Assembly: GCF_035593265.1 (NCBI RefSeq)
Contig: NZ_CP141614.1
Location: forward strand, 744,001-808,000
Direction: 5' to 3'
DNA length: 64,000 bases
DNA from: Limnochorda sp. LNt
Lineage (GTDB): Bacteria > Bacillota > Limnochordia > Limnochordales > Geochordaceae
Part shown: positions 17,603-26,127 of the stretch, piece after piece
Position numbering within the stretch: position 1 is the first letter of the stretch
Layout of the letters: each line of letters begins with the position of its first letter
Position numbers and translations under genes: made by a program
Notes under the pieces: generated by a model
Seen by the model: the letters and a program-made list of their open reading frames with translations, nothing else
Database searches by the model: none
Told to the model about the DNA's origin: nothing

Positions 17603-18790
17603 TCAGCGGCGCCCGTAGACCCTGAAAGTGGTGAACAGCCCGGCGACGACCACGGCCACGATGCCCACCCCGACCCATCCCCAGAGGGTCGGCGTCTTGA
17701 CCGCCACTCGCAGGGTCGCGTTGGAGGCGGCCTCCGCCGCCATCGCGCGCACCGTCACGGCGTAGTCGCCGGCGATGGCCCGCCCGTCGGGCCGGAGGGT
17801 GGCGGTGACCTCGCGGGACTGGCCGGCCGGCAGCACATCGATCCGGTCGGGGTCGAACGTCATCTGCCAGTTGATGGGCGTGCTGGCGGAGAGCGTGATG
17901 CCGTGAAGGTCGGCGCTACCCGTGTTGTCCAGCCGCAGCTTGACCGGGCTCTCCCGTCCGGCGACGGCCTCCGCGTTGAGCCGGCCGGAGGGTGTCGTCA
18001 GGGAGAGCTCGTAGGTGCCCGTGATGACCGTGGTCAGCTGGAGCGTCGCCTCCGACCCCACCGCAGAGGCCCGCAGCAATACGGGGTACTCGCCCGCGGG
18101 GACCCGGCTCGGGGGCGTGACGCGCACGTCCAGGCTCTGCGTGGCACCGGCCCGCACACCGATGCTGGCCACCTGGCGGCTCTCGAAGCGCGGCGATATC
18201 TCGACGCGCCACCCCTCGGGCGCCCGCGCGTCGAGCTGGTAGGTCTGGTCCTCGCCGCTGCGGTTGGCCAGCTGCACCGGAAACTCGAATTGTGCGCCTG
18301 CCGGTCCCCTGAGCTGCGGATAGTCGGTCGTCAGCACCACGGGCCTCTCCACAGCCCGCTCGCTCACCCTGAGACTGAGGCGGAGTCGGGACGAGCCGGC
18401 CGCCAGCACCACGGGATAGTCGCTCGGTGCAGCGTCACGCGGGATGGTCACCTGCAGGTCGAGGTAGACCGTGCCGGGTCGGCTCTCCTCCCGGGGAGGG
18501 ACGTAGGCCTGGTGCACCCGGGTGCCTCGCCCGCGGAAGTACACGTCCCAACCCTCGGGCGACTCCAGCACCTGCAGATCCACCACCTGGCCCGCGTCGC
18601 CGTAATTGGCCAGCGTCAGCGAGATGGTCTGGGTGGCACCCGGCTCGACGGCCATGCCGGGGAAGTCGCTGGTCAATACCACCGACGGCGCGGCGGCTCG
18701 AGTCGGCCCGGCCCCCAGGACGAGGAGCAACAGCAGGGCGGACGTCCACCGAAGCCCGGGCCCAAGCGAGCGAGCGACGGCCACATCCAT
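17603..18790 (-). CDS. Exported, membrane-anchored NEW3-domain protein
   Basis: A 395-residue protein with an N-terminal signal peptide (LRWTSALLLLLVLGAGP, cleavage near RAAA), a long beta-rich outer region and a single C-terminal membrane anchor (WVGVGIVAVVVAGLFTTF) with a basic tail. Three Ig-like repeats share the pattern of NEW3 domains, for example the segments ending in SPEGWDVYF, APEGWRVEI and TPINWQMTF. ATG 18790 has GGGGGG upstream, better than TTG 18805. It is followed by an ABC-2 exporter on the same strand, so it is probably the extracellular partner of that exporter. The ligand is unknown. Confidence 0.82.
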   Translation of the reverse strand: MDVAVARSLGPGLRWTSALLLLLVLGAGPTRAAAPSVVLTSDFPGMAVEPGATQTISLTLANYGDAGQVVDLQVLESPEGWDVYFRGRGTRVHQAYVPPREESRPGTVYLDLQVTIPRDAAPSDYPVVLAAGSSRLRLSLRVSERAVERPVVLTTDYPQLRGPAGAQFEFPVQLANRSGEDQTYQLDARAPEGWRVEISPRFESRQVASIGVRAGATQSLDVRVTPPSRVPAGEYPVLLRASAVGSEATLQLTTVITGTYELSLTTPSGRLNAEAVAGRESPVKLRLDNTGSADLHGITLSASTPINWQMTFDPDRIDVLPAGQSREVTATLRPDGRAIAGDYAVTVRAMAAEAASNATLRVAVKTPTLWGWVGVGIVAVVVAGLFTTFRVYGRR

Positions 18791-18882
18791 CGCGCATCCC
18801 CCCAAGACCCACGGTGGTTGTCGCTCTGATCGCGGATCTTACTCGCCCCGCCCACTTTGTCCACCGCTGAGCGGCCTGCTCG

Positions 18883-19980
18883 TCAGCGGCGCAGGCCGAG
18901 AGCACGGTACAGGTCCGGGGTAGCCGCCTCGACCGGGGGCAGCCCCAGCACCCGCTGGGCCTCCCGAATGGCCGCGAGCGTCACCGGGCCCATCCGGGCG
19001 TCGGCCCGACCGGGGTCGAAGCCATGGCGGCGCAAGGCCCACTGCAGCAGTGGCACGGGGAAGTCGACGGTTCCGGCGGGCAGGGGCGCCTCCCAGGTCA
19101 CCTCGGGCAGGGTGCCGACGATGGTGACCGGCGTGCCCTCCGTCACCATCTCGAAGAGCCGCTCCACGTCGGCGTTGTACATCCGGATGCACCCGGCGCT
19201 GGCCTGGGTGCCGATGCTCCAAGGCCGGTCGGTGCCGTGGATGCCGTAGCTGCCGAAGGGGATGTCGAGACCCATCCACCGGGTGCCGAAGACCCCCTCG
19301 GCGTAGCCCTTGTCGACGATCCACCACTCGCCGACCGGTGTCATGCTGAGAGGCTTGCCGACGGCGACGGGCCACCGCGCCTGGACCTGGCCATCTCGGT
19401 AGAGCGTCAGCACCAGACGGCTGGTGTCCACCACGACCCAGGGGCCACCGCTCCGTGCGCCGGGGTGCAGGGGGAGGTGCTCCGGCTGGGGCGCGGCGAT
19501 GGCTGACTGGTGCTGGCTGTCGATGAGGCTCACCGCCTCCTCCTGGAAGAGGCGAGCGATGGCGCGCAGGGTGGAGGCGTCGGCCACGCCGGTGACGGGC
19601 AGCCCGTATCGGCCCTGGAAGAGGCGCACCGCCTCGCGGGTGTAGGGGTCGTAGCGCCCGTCCAGCGGATGGGGGAAGAGGGCGAGAAGCCGCAGGCCGA
19701 GCTGGAGCTCCCGGACGGCGTCGGGGTCGTCGCGCTGGCCGGGCAGCCCCAACGAGCTCACCTCTCCGCATAGGGGCGGGCGGGGGGACGCCGAGGGAGA
19801 GGCGGCCCACGCCGTCTCGGTCAGGACGAGAGCCACCGCCGCCAGCCCGCTCAGGGCCACCAGCCCCATCAGCCAACCGGTGGGGCCCCTCACGGGGGTC
19901 GGGCGGTCGCTGGCTCGGATCGGTGCTCCCAAGACGTCTACCCCCCGGGGTCGACCTATTCGGGCGGGCAGCGCGGGCAT
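18883..19980 (-). CDS. L,D-transpeptidase (YkuD) with two peptidoglycan-binding domains
   Basis: A cell-wall crosslinking enzyme of about 365 residues. An N-terminal membrane segment or signal anchor (LMGLVALSGLAAVALVL) is followed by a PG_binding_1 domain (VRELQLGLRLLALF to STLRAIARLF). The YkuD domain then runs from VVVDTSRLVLTLYRD to the catalytic motif SYGIHGTDRP with SAGCIRMYN, where the Cys is the nucleophile. A second PG_binding_1 domain ends the protein (LLQWALRRHGFDPGRA). ATG 19980 was chosen; an upstream TTG at 20049 is possible. It is divergent from the thiolase-like gene at 20083. Confidence 0.9.
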   Translation of the reverse strand: MPALPARIGRPRGVDVLGAPIRASDRPTPVRGPTGWLMGLVALSGLAAVALVLTETAWAASPSASPRPPLCGEVSSLGLPGQRDDPDAVRELQLGLRLLALFPHPLDGRYDPYTREAVRLFQGRYGLPVTGVADASTLRAIARLFQEEAVSLIDSQHQSAIAAPQPEHLPLHPGARSGGPWVVVDTSRLVLTLYRDGQVQARWPVAVGKPLSMTPVGEWWIVDKGYAEGVFGTRWMGLDIPFGSYGIHGTDRPWSIGTQASAGCIRMYNADVERLFEMVTEGTPVTIVGTLPEVTWEAPLPAGTVDFPVPLLQWALRRHGFDPGRADARMGPVTLAAIREAQRVLGLPPVEAATPDLYRALGLRR

Positions 19981-20082
19981 GACGGCCCGAGGCCGGCCGA
20001 GATCCGGAGGAGGACGGACGAGGGGAGCGGCCGTAATCAGGATCGGCAATCGGTCTCATCCGCAGGGAGGGGGTCGGGCCCC

Positions 20083-21276
20083 ATGCGACGTGTCGGCATC
20101 GTCGGAGCCGCCGTGACGCCCTTCAAGGCCCGATGGTACGAGAAGACGTACTACGAACTCGCGCAGATGGCCACCGCCGCGGCGCTGGAGGACGCGGGCC
20201 TCGCCACCGGCGACGTGGACGGCGTCGTGTACGCCATCTACAACGACATCTTCCAGCGGGCGGCCATCCCTGAGCATCCCCTGCAGGCCATCACGGGCCT
20301 GTCCAACAAGTTCGGCGTGCGGGTGAGCAACGGGGGGGCGACGGGCGCGTATGCGATGTCCGTCGCCCACGCCTACCTGGCGGCCGGGCGGTTCAAGACC
20401 CTGCTGGTGCTGGGCGTGGAGAAGGCCACCGACTGCTTCGACTTCCAGTCCATGTCGGCTACGCCCGAGGTGATCAAGACCATCGGCTGGTCGGGCGATA
20501 CCTTCTTCGAGCAGAAGCTGGGCTGGACCGCCTCCGACAGCTACGCGGAGGTGGTGCTCGCCTACATGGACCAACACCCCGACGACCTCAAGCCCGAGGT
20601 GACCGCACGACTGGCGGCCCTGCTCAGCCAGCAGGCGAGGGACAACGAGTTCGCCCAGCGCCGCTTCGACCAGGTGACGCCCGAGGAGGTGCTCAACTCC
20701 CGCATCGTCGTCTACCCCTTCAAGGAGCTGGAGATCTGCGTCTACTCCGAGGGAGCCGCCGCCGTCATCATGGCCGAGGAACAGACCGCCCGGGCCATCG
20801 CCCGCAACACGGGCCAGCCCGTCATCTGGGTCACGGGCGTCGGGGAGGCCAACGAGCCCTCGTACGCAGGCAAGGGCCACAAAGTCATGCACCGGATCTA
20901 CTCCCACCACCTGGCCGCGATGCGGGCCTACGAGATGGCCGGCATCCGGCACCCCCTGGAGGCCATCGATGTGGCCGAGGTGCACGACGCCTTCGTGCAG
21001 CAGCTCCAGATCACCATGGCCGAGATGGGCTTCGTGCCGCTGGGCAGAGCCGACAGCCTGGTGGAGGACGGGATCGTGACGCCGGGCGGCCGCCTGCTGC
21101 TCAACCCGTCGGGCGGACTGCTCTACTGCGGCCATGCGGTGGGGGCCAGCAACATCATGTCGGCCTGGTCCGCCCGCCGCGAGCTGGTTCGCCGGGGGCT
21201 GAGGCGCGCGCTGGTGCACGGTACGGGCAGCACCGTGGCCCAGTACGGCGTCGTGCTGATCCTGGAGCGAGACTGA
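20083..21276 (+). CDS. Thiolase-superfamily protein lacking the nucleophilic Cys (Ltp2/SCP-x-like)
   Basis: A 397-residue thiolase-fold protein of the SCP-x/lipid-transfer branch. The start MRRVGIVGAAVTPFK, the GVEKATD turn, AEVHDAF and CGHAVGASN place it in the superfamily. At the position where degradative thiolases have ACASG, it reads RVSNGGATGAYA, so the acyl-accepting Cys is replaced by Gly. This is also true of Ltp2-type steroid side-chain aldolases, which pair with a DUF35 protein. The next gene, 33 bases downstream, is exactly a DUF35-containing protein. ATG 20083 follows GGGAGGGGG. A C-C bond-cleaving or forming activity on an acyl-CoA other than thiolysis is inferred. Confidence 0.85.
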   Translation: MRRVGIVGAAVTPFKARWYEKTYYELAQMATAAALEDAGLATGDVDGVVYAIYNDIFQRAAIPEHPLQAITGLSNKFGVRVSNGGATGAYAMSVAHAYLAAGRFKTLLVLGVEKATDCFDFQSMSATPEVIKTIGWSGDTFFEQKLGWTASDSYAEVVLAYMDQHPDDLKPEVTARLAALLSQQARDNEFAQRRFDQVTPEEVLNSRIVVYPFKELEICVYSEGAAAVIMAEEQTARAIARNTGQPVIWVTGVGEANEPSYAGKGHKVMHRIYSHHLAAMRAYEMAGIRHPLEAIDVAEVHDAFVQQLQITMAEMGFVPLGRADSLVEDGIVTPGGRLLLNPSGGLLYCGHAVGASNIMSAWSARRELVRRGLRRALVHGTGSTVAQYGVVLILERD

Positions 21277-21309
21277 CCCTGACCCGACGAGGTGGGGAGG
21301 CGGTTCACC

Positions 21310-22296
21310 GTGGCAGACAAGATCATCCCTCCCGAGGCCATCCCCGAGGTGGGGTCGGAGGTGATCCGCGTCGACGGCCAGCCGTACCTGCTGGTCAACG
21401 ACGCGATGTACACCTTCTACCGCCGCACGATGGGTGAGTTCTCGCCCTTCTTCCTGGCGCTGCGGGACGACAAGCGCATCCTGGGCGCCCGTTGCAGGCG
21501 CTGCGGGCTGGTGCGGGTGCCGCCGTTCGTGACCCGCTGTCCCGATTGCCAGTTCGCCCCCACCGATCTCGTCGAGGTGGGCGACGTGGGGCAGCTCATC
21601 TCGACGCCGCCCGTCACCTACTTCGCCAACTCCCTCTTCCAGGAGCAAGTGCCCTTCGGACGGGGCCGGGTGCTGCTGCACGGGGCCGACACGGCCCTCA
21701 GCGTCAACCTCTACACCACCCGGGGCATCCTGGTGCCGGGCATCTTCCGCAAGGGGACCGAGGTCAAGGTGGTCTTCCGGCGGGAGCGGCGCGGCGAGAT
21801 CACCGACATCTTCTGCGTGCCCGCCCATGAGCTGACGCCCGACCAGGTCCAGCGTCGGGGACTAGAGGAGACCGAGCTGGACTGGGAGCGGGGCCAGGAG
21901 CCCCCGCTGCCGGCGGCCACCGAGGCGGCGAAGGAACGCTTCGCGCAGGTGGCCCGGGAGTTGACGGCGCTGGCCCGGGAGCTGAGCGCCCACCCTCGAG
22001 CACGGCGCGACATCGCCGGATGGTGGCGGACCGTCCTGGTCAAGACGACGGGGGGCACCCTGGTGATGCGGATCGCCGACGGCGACCTCACCATCGAGGA
22101 GGGCAGCGTCCAGGCCCCTGACTTCGTGATGGTGGTGGCGGATCCCGGGGTGCTGCTGGACGCCCTGGCCTACCGGGGCTCGCTGACGCAGGCCATCATG
22201 ACCAACAAGCTCTGGATCAGCAAGAACGTCGAGTTCAACACCATCTTCAAGCTGGAGCGCATGGCGCGGTCGCTGGCCCGCTCCCGGAAGGCATGA
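21310..22296 (+). CDS. DUF35 (zinc ribbon/OB-fold) fused to SCP2 sterol-carrier domain
   Basis: A 328-residue two-part protein. Residues about 45-165 form a rubredoxin-like zinc ribbon (CRRCGLVRVPP, CPDCQF) plus OB-fold, as in DUF35/ChsH2-type thiolase partners that shape or present acyl-CoA substrates. Residues about 220-325 form an SCP2 domain (WWRTVLVKTTGGTLVMRI, GDLTIEEG, TNKLWISKN), a hydrophobic-ligand pocket. A charged helical linker joins them. GTG 21310 is preferred, with GGGGAGG 11 bases upstream. It is almost certainly co-transcribed with the Cys-less thiolase. The combination suggests delivery of a bulky lipid or polyketide-like acyl-CoA to the partner enzyme. Confidence 0.85.
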   Translation: MADKIIPPEAIPEVGSEVIRVDGQPYLLVNDAMYTFYRRTMGEFSPFFLALRDDKRILGARCRRCGLVRVPPFVTRCPDCQFAPTDLVEVGDVGQLISTPPVTYFANSLFQEQVPFGRGRVLLHGADTALSVNLYTTRGILVPGIFRKGTEVKVVFRRERRGEITDIFCVPAHELTPDQVQRRGLEETELDWERGQEPPLPAATEAAKERFAQVARELTALARELSAHPRARRDIAGWWRTVLVKTTGGTLVMRIADGDLTIEEGSVQAPDFVMVVADPGVLLDALAYRGSLTQAIMTNKLWISKNVEFNTIFKLERMARSLARSRKA

Positions 22297-22316
22297 GCGT
22301 GCGGGACAGCCCCGGC

Positions 22317-23111
22317 CTAACGTGGAGCCACCATCACGACGCGGCGCTTGAGGAGCCATCGCCCGTCAGCGCGATCCTCCACGAGCCCGCTGCGTAGCGC
22401 GGCCGGGGCCTGCCGGAGGATGTCGTCAGCCCGAGCCGCCTGAGGGCTGTCGGGCGGGACGGGCGCGAGCCAGCGCTCCCACGGGATGGGCTCGACGTGC
22501 ACCTCGAGGGTGGTGACGGTCAGGCCGGCCGCCTCTGCCTGCGCTCGCCACTGGTCGGGGGTCAGGGCCCGCACGTGGGAGTCGTCCCGCGCCGCCTCGA
22601 GAGCGTTGAGTAGGTCGGCCTGAGCGGGGTCGAGGGCAGTCATGTCGACGATGCCGAGTCGCCCGCCGGGGCGGAGTACCCGGGCCATCTCCCGCACCGC
22701 CTGCTCCACACGGGGGAAGTGGTGCGGCGCTCGCCGGCTCGTCACCAGGTCGAAGGAGGCGTCTGCGAAGGGCAGCCGCTCGGCGTCTCCCACCTGGAAT
22801 CGCACGTTTCCAAGGCCCTTCTCGGCGGCCAGGCGGCGGAACGGCCCACCCATGGCCGGCGTATAGTCGAGCCCGATGACGAGGCGCACTCGGAGAGCCA
22901 GGCGCAAGGCCGTGTGACCGGCAGCCGTGGCCACGTCGAGCGCCACCTCCTGCGGCTCGGGCTGCAGGAGCTCGACGAGACGGTCCAGGTCTGCGCCCTG
23001 GCCGTGGCTCTCGCTCCTGGCATAGTGCTCGGCATGCTGGGAGAAGAAGCCACGCACCCGCTCCTTGGCCTCGCCGTGACGGTCGTCCAGGTGGGGATGT
23101 CGGACGTCCAT
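22317..23111 (-). CDS. Class I SAM-dependent methyltransferase (UbiE-like)
   Basis: A 264-residue Rossmann-fold methyltransferase. Motif I reads ALDVATAAGHTALRLA (about residue 44), the acidic loop is VIGLDYTPAMGG, motif II is VGDAERLPFADASFDLV and motif III is EMARVLRPGGRLGIVDM. It has the UbiE/arsenite-type layout and no membrane segment. ATG 23111 has GGGAG upstream. The frame stays open further upstream with a His-rich stretch (ATG at 23213), so a longer product is possible. It converges with the DUF35-SCP2 gene. Substrate unknown. Confidence 0.82.
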   Translation of the reverse strand: MDVRHPHLDDRHGEAKERVRGFFSQHAEHYARSESHGQGADLDRLVELLQPEPQEVALDVATAAGHTALRLALRVRLVIGLDYTPAMGGPFRRLAAEKGLGNVRFQVGDAERLPFADASFDLVTSRRAPHHFPRVEQAVREMARVLRPGGRLGIVDMTALDPAQADLLNALEAARDDSHVRALTPDQWRAQAEAAGLTVTTLEVHVEPIPWERWLAPVPPDSPQAARADDILRQAPAALRSGLVEDRADGRWLLKRRVVMVAPR

Positions 23112-23633
23112 CGCGTCGCTCCCATCCTCGTGTTGGTGATGCGGGGAGCCCGGCAGCTTGGAATTCAGGGGATGAGGGCCTCGTACCTCCTCATGAGCGC
23201 CGTGAAGTTCCATCAGGAACGAGAGCAGCGCGTACCCGCTGGCGATGCCCGGCGCGGACGAGGTACCTATCGCACCATGCACGAAGTCACGCAGGGGCCA
23301 CACCATGTGCCCCGGATGGAGACCACTTTGGGGTCACAGCGGGGCCTTAGCCGCTTCACGTCCGGGAGTTTGCCCATGCCGACCTCTGGCGTCTGTCCCG
23401 TATGCGGCGAGGTGTACCTGCGTCACAGCAGCCTGACGCGGGTCAGCGATGAGCCTTTGGCCGATAGCGCCGTCCAGCTGCTCACGCTCTTCGGCGAGGC
23501 CTTCGCCCAGCTCGAAACGAAGAGCCACCCTCGCGGGCGGCTTCGTCATGCGGTTGGTGCCTCGTTGATTGACAGGAGTGATGGACGGGCGGGTCATCCG
23601 CGTCAATCAATGGCCTGCCAATCCCGTCGTCAC
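23112..23633. other. Unassigned 0.5-kb stretch with a CxxC-bearing open frame
   Basis: No gene is firmly supported between the methyltransferase and the tRNA genes. On the plus strand a frame from ATG 23376 encodes VCPVCGEVYLRHSS, a zinc-knuckle-like motif, then an acidic helix-like part (LADSAVQLLTLFGEAFAQL) with GC-rich third positions to about 23525. That frame then runs without a stop through both antisense tRNA genes, so it cannot be a normal intact gene. A minus-strand frame (23334-23606) also exists. A gene remnant is the best reading. Confidence 0.4.
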
Positions 23634-23709
23634 TGGAGCTGGCGGCGGGAATCGAACCCGCGACCTGCGCATTACGAGTGCGCCGCTCTGCCGGCTGAGC
23701 TACGCCAGC
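23634..23709 (-). tRNA. tRNA-Thr(CGT)
   Basis: A full cloverleaf reads on the minus strand: acceptor GCTGGCG with CGCCAGC, D-arm GCTCAGCCGGCAGAGC, anticodon stem GCGCA/TGCGC around loop CTCGTAA (anticodon CGT, reads ACG), and T-arm GCGGGTTCGATTCCCGC. The discriminator is T, and the 3' CCA is encoded. Confidence 0.95.
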
Positions 23710-23724
23710 TCGAAACAGAAGAAA

Positions 23725-23799
23725 TGGAGCGGATGACGGGATTCGAACCCGCGACCGTCGGCTTGGGAAGCCGATGCGCTACCACTGCGCCACATCCGC
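23725..23799 (-). tRNA. tRNA-Gly(CCC)
   Basis: Minus strand: acceptor GCGGATG pairs with CATCCGC, the D-arm is GCGCAGTGGTAGCGC, anticodon stem TCGGC/GCCGA surrounds TTCCCAA (anticodon CCC, reads GGG), and the T-arm is GCGGGTTCGAATCCCGT. The discriminator is T, and CCA is encoded. It lies 15 bases upstream of tRNA-Thr and is probably co-transcribed with it. Confidence 0.95.
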
Positions 23800-23837
23800 T
23801 CGCCGCCTCCGAGTATAGCCCAGCGGCTCCGGCTCGA

Positions 23838-25853
23838 TCAAGAGCCGGTCTCCGGCTGGGCCGTGCCCACCAATTCCGGAGCCTCGCCGCTCGGCTGCGC
23901 GGAGCCGCCGCTCCACCGGAAGCCCAGCAGCCTCAGACCGTTGAGGGCCACAAGCACGGTGCTGCCCTCATGACCGATGACGCCCAGCGTGAGGTCGAGC
24001 CATCCGCCGAGCGCCCCCACCACCAGTACGGCGATGACGCCGAAGGCGAAGGCCAGGTTCTGTCGCACGACCCGCTCGGCCCTCCGGCCGAGCCGGATGG
24101 CGCCCTCGAGCCGGCTCAGGTCGTCGGACATGAGCACCACGTCGGCTGTCTCCAGCGCCACGTCCGTGCCCGAGCGCCCCATCGCCACGCCCACGGCAGC
24201 TGCTGCCAGCGCCGGCGCGTCGTTGACGCCGTCCCCGACCATCGCGACCGGCCCCCAGCGACGCTCCAGCTCGGCCAGCACGTGCATCTTCTCCTCGGGC
24301 AGCAGGCCCGCATGGACCTCGTCGACGCCCAGCTCCTCGCCGATGGCCTCGGCGACGCGGGCGTTGTCGCCCGTCAGCATGACCACCCGGATGCCGAGGC
24401 GCTTCATCGCCGCCACCGCTTGACGCGCCTCGGGCCGCACCCGGTCGGCCACGGCCAGCAGCCCCACCGGTCCTGACCCGTTGACCCCCACCACCATGGC
24501 CGTTTGGCCGGCCGCCTCGAGGCGGGCCAGGCGGTCGCGGAGCTCGGGGCGGAGGGGACGCCCCATCTCCTCGAACCATGCCGGGCTGCCGACCATGACG
24601 CGGTCACCCGCCACCACGGCCTCCACGCCGCGCCCCGGGTGGCTGGTGGTCTGCTCCGGGGCGGAGAAGGCCAGGTCGTGCCGGTGAGCGGCCTCGACGA
24701 TGGCTCGGGCGATGGGATGCTCGCTGCCGGCCTCGGCCGAGGCGGCCAAGGCCAGTACCTGGCTCTCGCTCCATCCGTCGACGCCATGGACCGCCGTCAG
24801 GCTGGGGCGGCCCATCGTGAGGGTCCCGGTCTTGTCGAAGGCCACCACCCGCACCGACGCCAGCTGCTCCAGGTGGAGGGCTCCCTTGAAGAGCACCCCC
24901 CGGCGGGCACCCCGGGCGATGGCCGACAGCATGGCAGGCATGGTCGAGAGCACCACTGCACAGGGAGAGGCCACCACCATCAGCGTCATGGCACGATAGA
25001 GGGTCAGGTCGAAGCTCCAGCCCAGGACCAAGGGGCCGGCGGCGATGACGCCGACGGTGGCCAGCACCACCGCGGCCGAGTAGACCTGCTCGAATCGTTC
25101 GATGAAGAGCTGGGTGGGCGGCTTGTGCTCCTCGGCCTCGGCCACCAGCCGGATGATGCGGGAGAGGGTGCTGTCGGGCGTGCTCCGGGTCACCTGGACC
25201 CAGAGGGCCCCGGAGCGGTTGACGCTGCCTGCGAAGACCGTCTGGCCCGGCGCTCGCTCCTGCGGGATGCTCTCGCCGGTGATGGCGGAGGCGTCGACCG
25301 CCGACGCGCCCTGGACCACGACGCCGTCGGCCGGGATCTGCTCCCCGGGCAGCACCAGCACCACGTCGCCCGGTCGGAGCTGGTCGGCCGGCACCAGGGC
25401 CCCCTCGCCGACGTCGTCGAGGGAGCGCACTCGGCGGGCCCGGGTGGGCCGCAGTCTGACGAGGGCCTCCACCGCCCGCCGCGTGCGCCCCACGGCGTAC
25501 TGCTCGAGCGCGTGGCTCAGGGCGAAGATGAAGATGAGGATGGCACCGTCCTGGGCCTGCCCGATGGCGGCCGCACCCAGGGCCGCCGCCACCATCAGGA
25601 AGTCGATGTCGATGCGCCCTCGGCGCAGCGACCGGAGTCCCTCCCGAGCGGGCTCGAAGCCGCCGACCGCGAACGCCGCGAGGTAGGCGGCGAGCGCCGG
25701 CAGACCCGGTCTGAGCAAGAGAGGACCGCCGGCAGAGGCGGGCGCCAGACGGCGCTCCAGCCACCATCCGAGCACCGTGAGCGCCCCTGTCGCCAGCGGC
25801 ACCGCCAGGGGGCGCAAGCGAGCCAGTCTCCCGGATCCGTCGCGAGGGGGCAT
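23838..25853 (-). CDS. P1B-4-type metal-exporting P-type ATPase (CoaT/PfeT-like)
   Basis: A 671-residue heavy-metal ATPase. The membrane metal site is Ser-Pro-Cys (residues 296-298, VVASPCAVV) rather than Cys-Pro-Cys, and the last helices carry HEGSTVLVALNGLRLLG. No N-terminal metal-binding domain is present. These three points define the P1B-4 group, which exports Fe(II), Co(II) or sometimes Zn/Cd. Other motifs are TGES in the actuator, the phosphorylated Asp340 in DKTGTLTMG, SEHPIA (HP locus) and GDGVNDAP. ATG 25853 follows AAGGGAG. A Fur-like box about 90 bases upstream supports an iron-efflux role. The next gene upstream is divergent. Confidence 0.92.
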   Translation of the reverse strand: MPPRDGSGRLARLRPLAVPLATGALTVLGWWLERRLAPASAGGPLLLRPGLPALAAYLAAFAVGGFEPAREGLRSLRRGRIDIDFLMVAAALGAAAIGQAQDGAILIFIFALSHALEQYAVGRTRRAVEALVRLRPTRARRVRSLDDVGEGALVPADQLRPGDVVLVLPGEQIPADGVVVQGASAVDASAITGESIPQERAPGQTVFAGSVNRSGALWVQVTRSTPDSTLSRIIRLVAEAEEHKPPTQLFIERFEQVYSAAVVLATVGVIAAGPLVLGWSFDLTLYRAMTLMVVASPCAVVLSTMPAMLSAIARGARRGVLFKGALHLEQLASVRVVAFDKTGTLTMGRPSLTAVHGVDGWSESQVLALAASAEAGSEHPIARAIVEAAHRHDLAFSAPEQTTSHPGRGVEAVVAGDRVMVGSPAWFEEMGRPLRPELRDRLARLEAAGQTAMVVGVNGSGPVGLLAVADRVRPEARQAVAAMKRLGIRVVMLTGDNARVAEAIGEELGVDEVHAGLLPEEKMHVLAELERRWGPVAMVGDGVNDAPALAAAAVGVAMGRSGTDVALETADVVLMSDDLSRLEGAIRLGRRAERVVRQNLAFAFGVIAVLVVGALGGWLDLTLGVIGHEGSTVLVALNGLRLLGFRWSGGSAQPSGEAPELVGTAQPETGS

Positions 25854-25911
25854 GGACGACTCCCTTCTACGGCCGTCGACAGCATGGCGCCGGCGACCGG
25901 GCTCACATTGG

Positions 25912-25924
25912 TTAACCCCGTTAA
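25912..25924. promoter_or_regulatory. Short palindrome TTAAC-CCC-GTTAA
   Basis: A perfect 5-3-5 inverted repeat in an A/T-rich island between the P1B-4 ATPase and the divergent YetF-like gene, 17 bases from the Fur-like box. It could be a second operator or part of the promoter. No regulator can be named. Confidence 0.3.
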
Positions 25925-25940
25925 TTCTTAGGAGTGTTTA

Positions 25941-25960
25941 GCAAAGGAGAATCATTATCT
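25941..25960. promoter_or_regulatory. Fur/PerR-like operator upstream of the metal ATPase
   Basis: The minus strand reads GATAATGATTCTCCTTTGC. Against the classical 19-base Fur box GATAATGATTATCATTATC it matches at 15 positions, including the first ten. In 7-1-7 form (AGATAAT-G-ATTCTCC) it matches 12 of 14. It lies about 90 bases upstream of the P1B-4 ATPase start in one of the few A/T-rich intergenic regions. In Bacillus the related exporter PfeT is under PerR/Fur control (family knowledge). Confidence 0.55.
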
Positions 25961-26127
25961 GTAACGATCATATATCCTGGCAGGCGACGTCCGTCAAGGC
26001 GTCGGCGCGACGGTCCAAACGGCCCGTGGCGGTATGGCATGCGAGCGCGGCGCGGCAGACTACGGGGTGCGCCCGGCCGGGCGTACGCAAAAGACGGGCA
26101 TCGAGACCGGGACGGGTGGAGGGAGCC

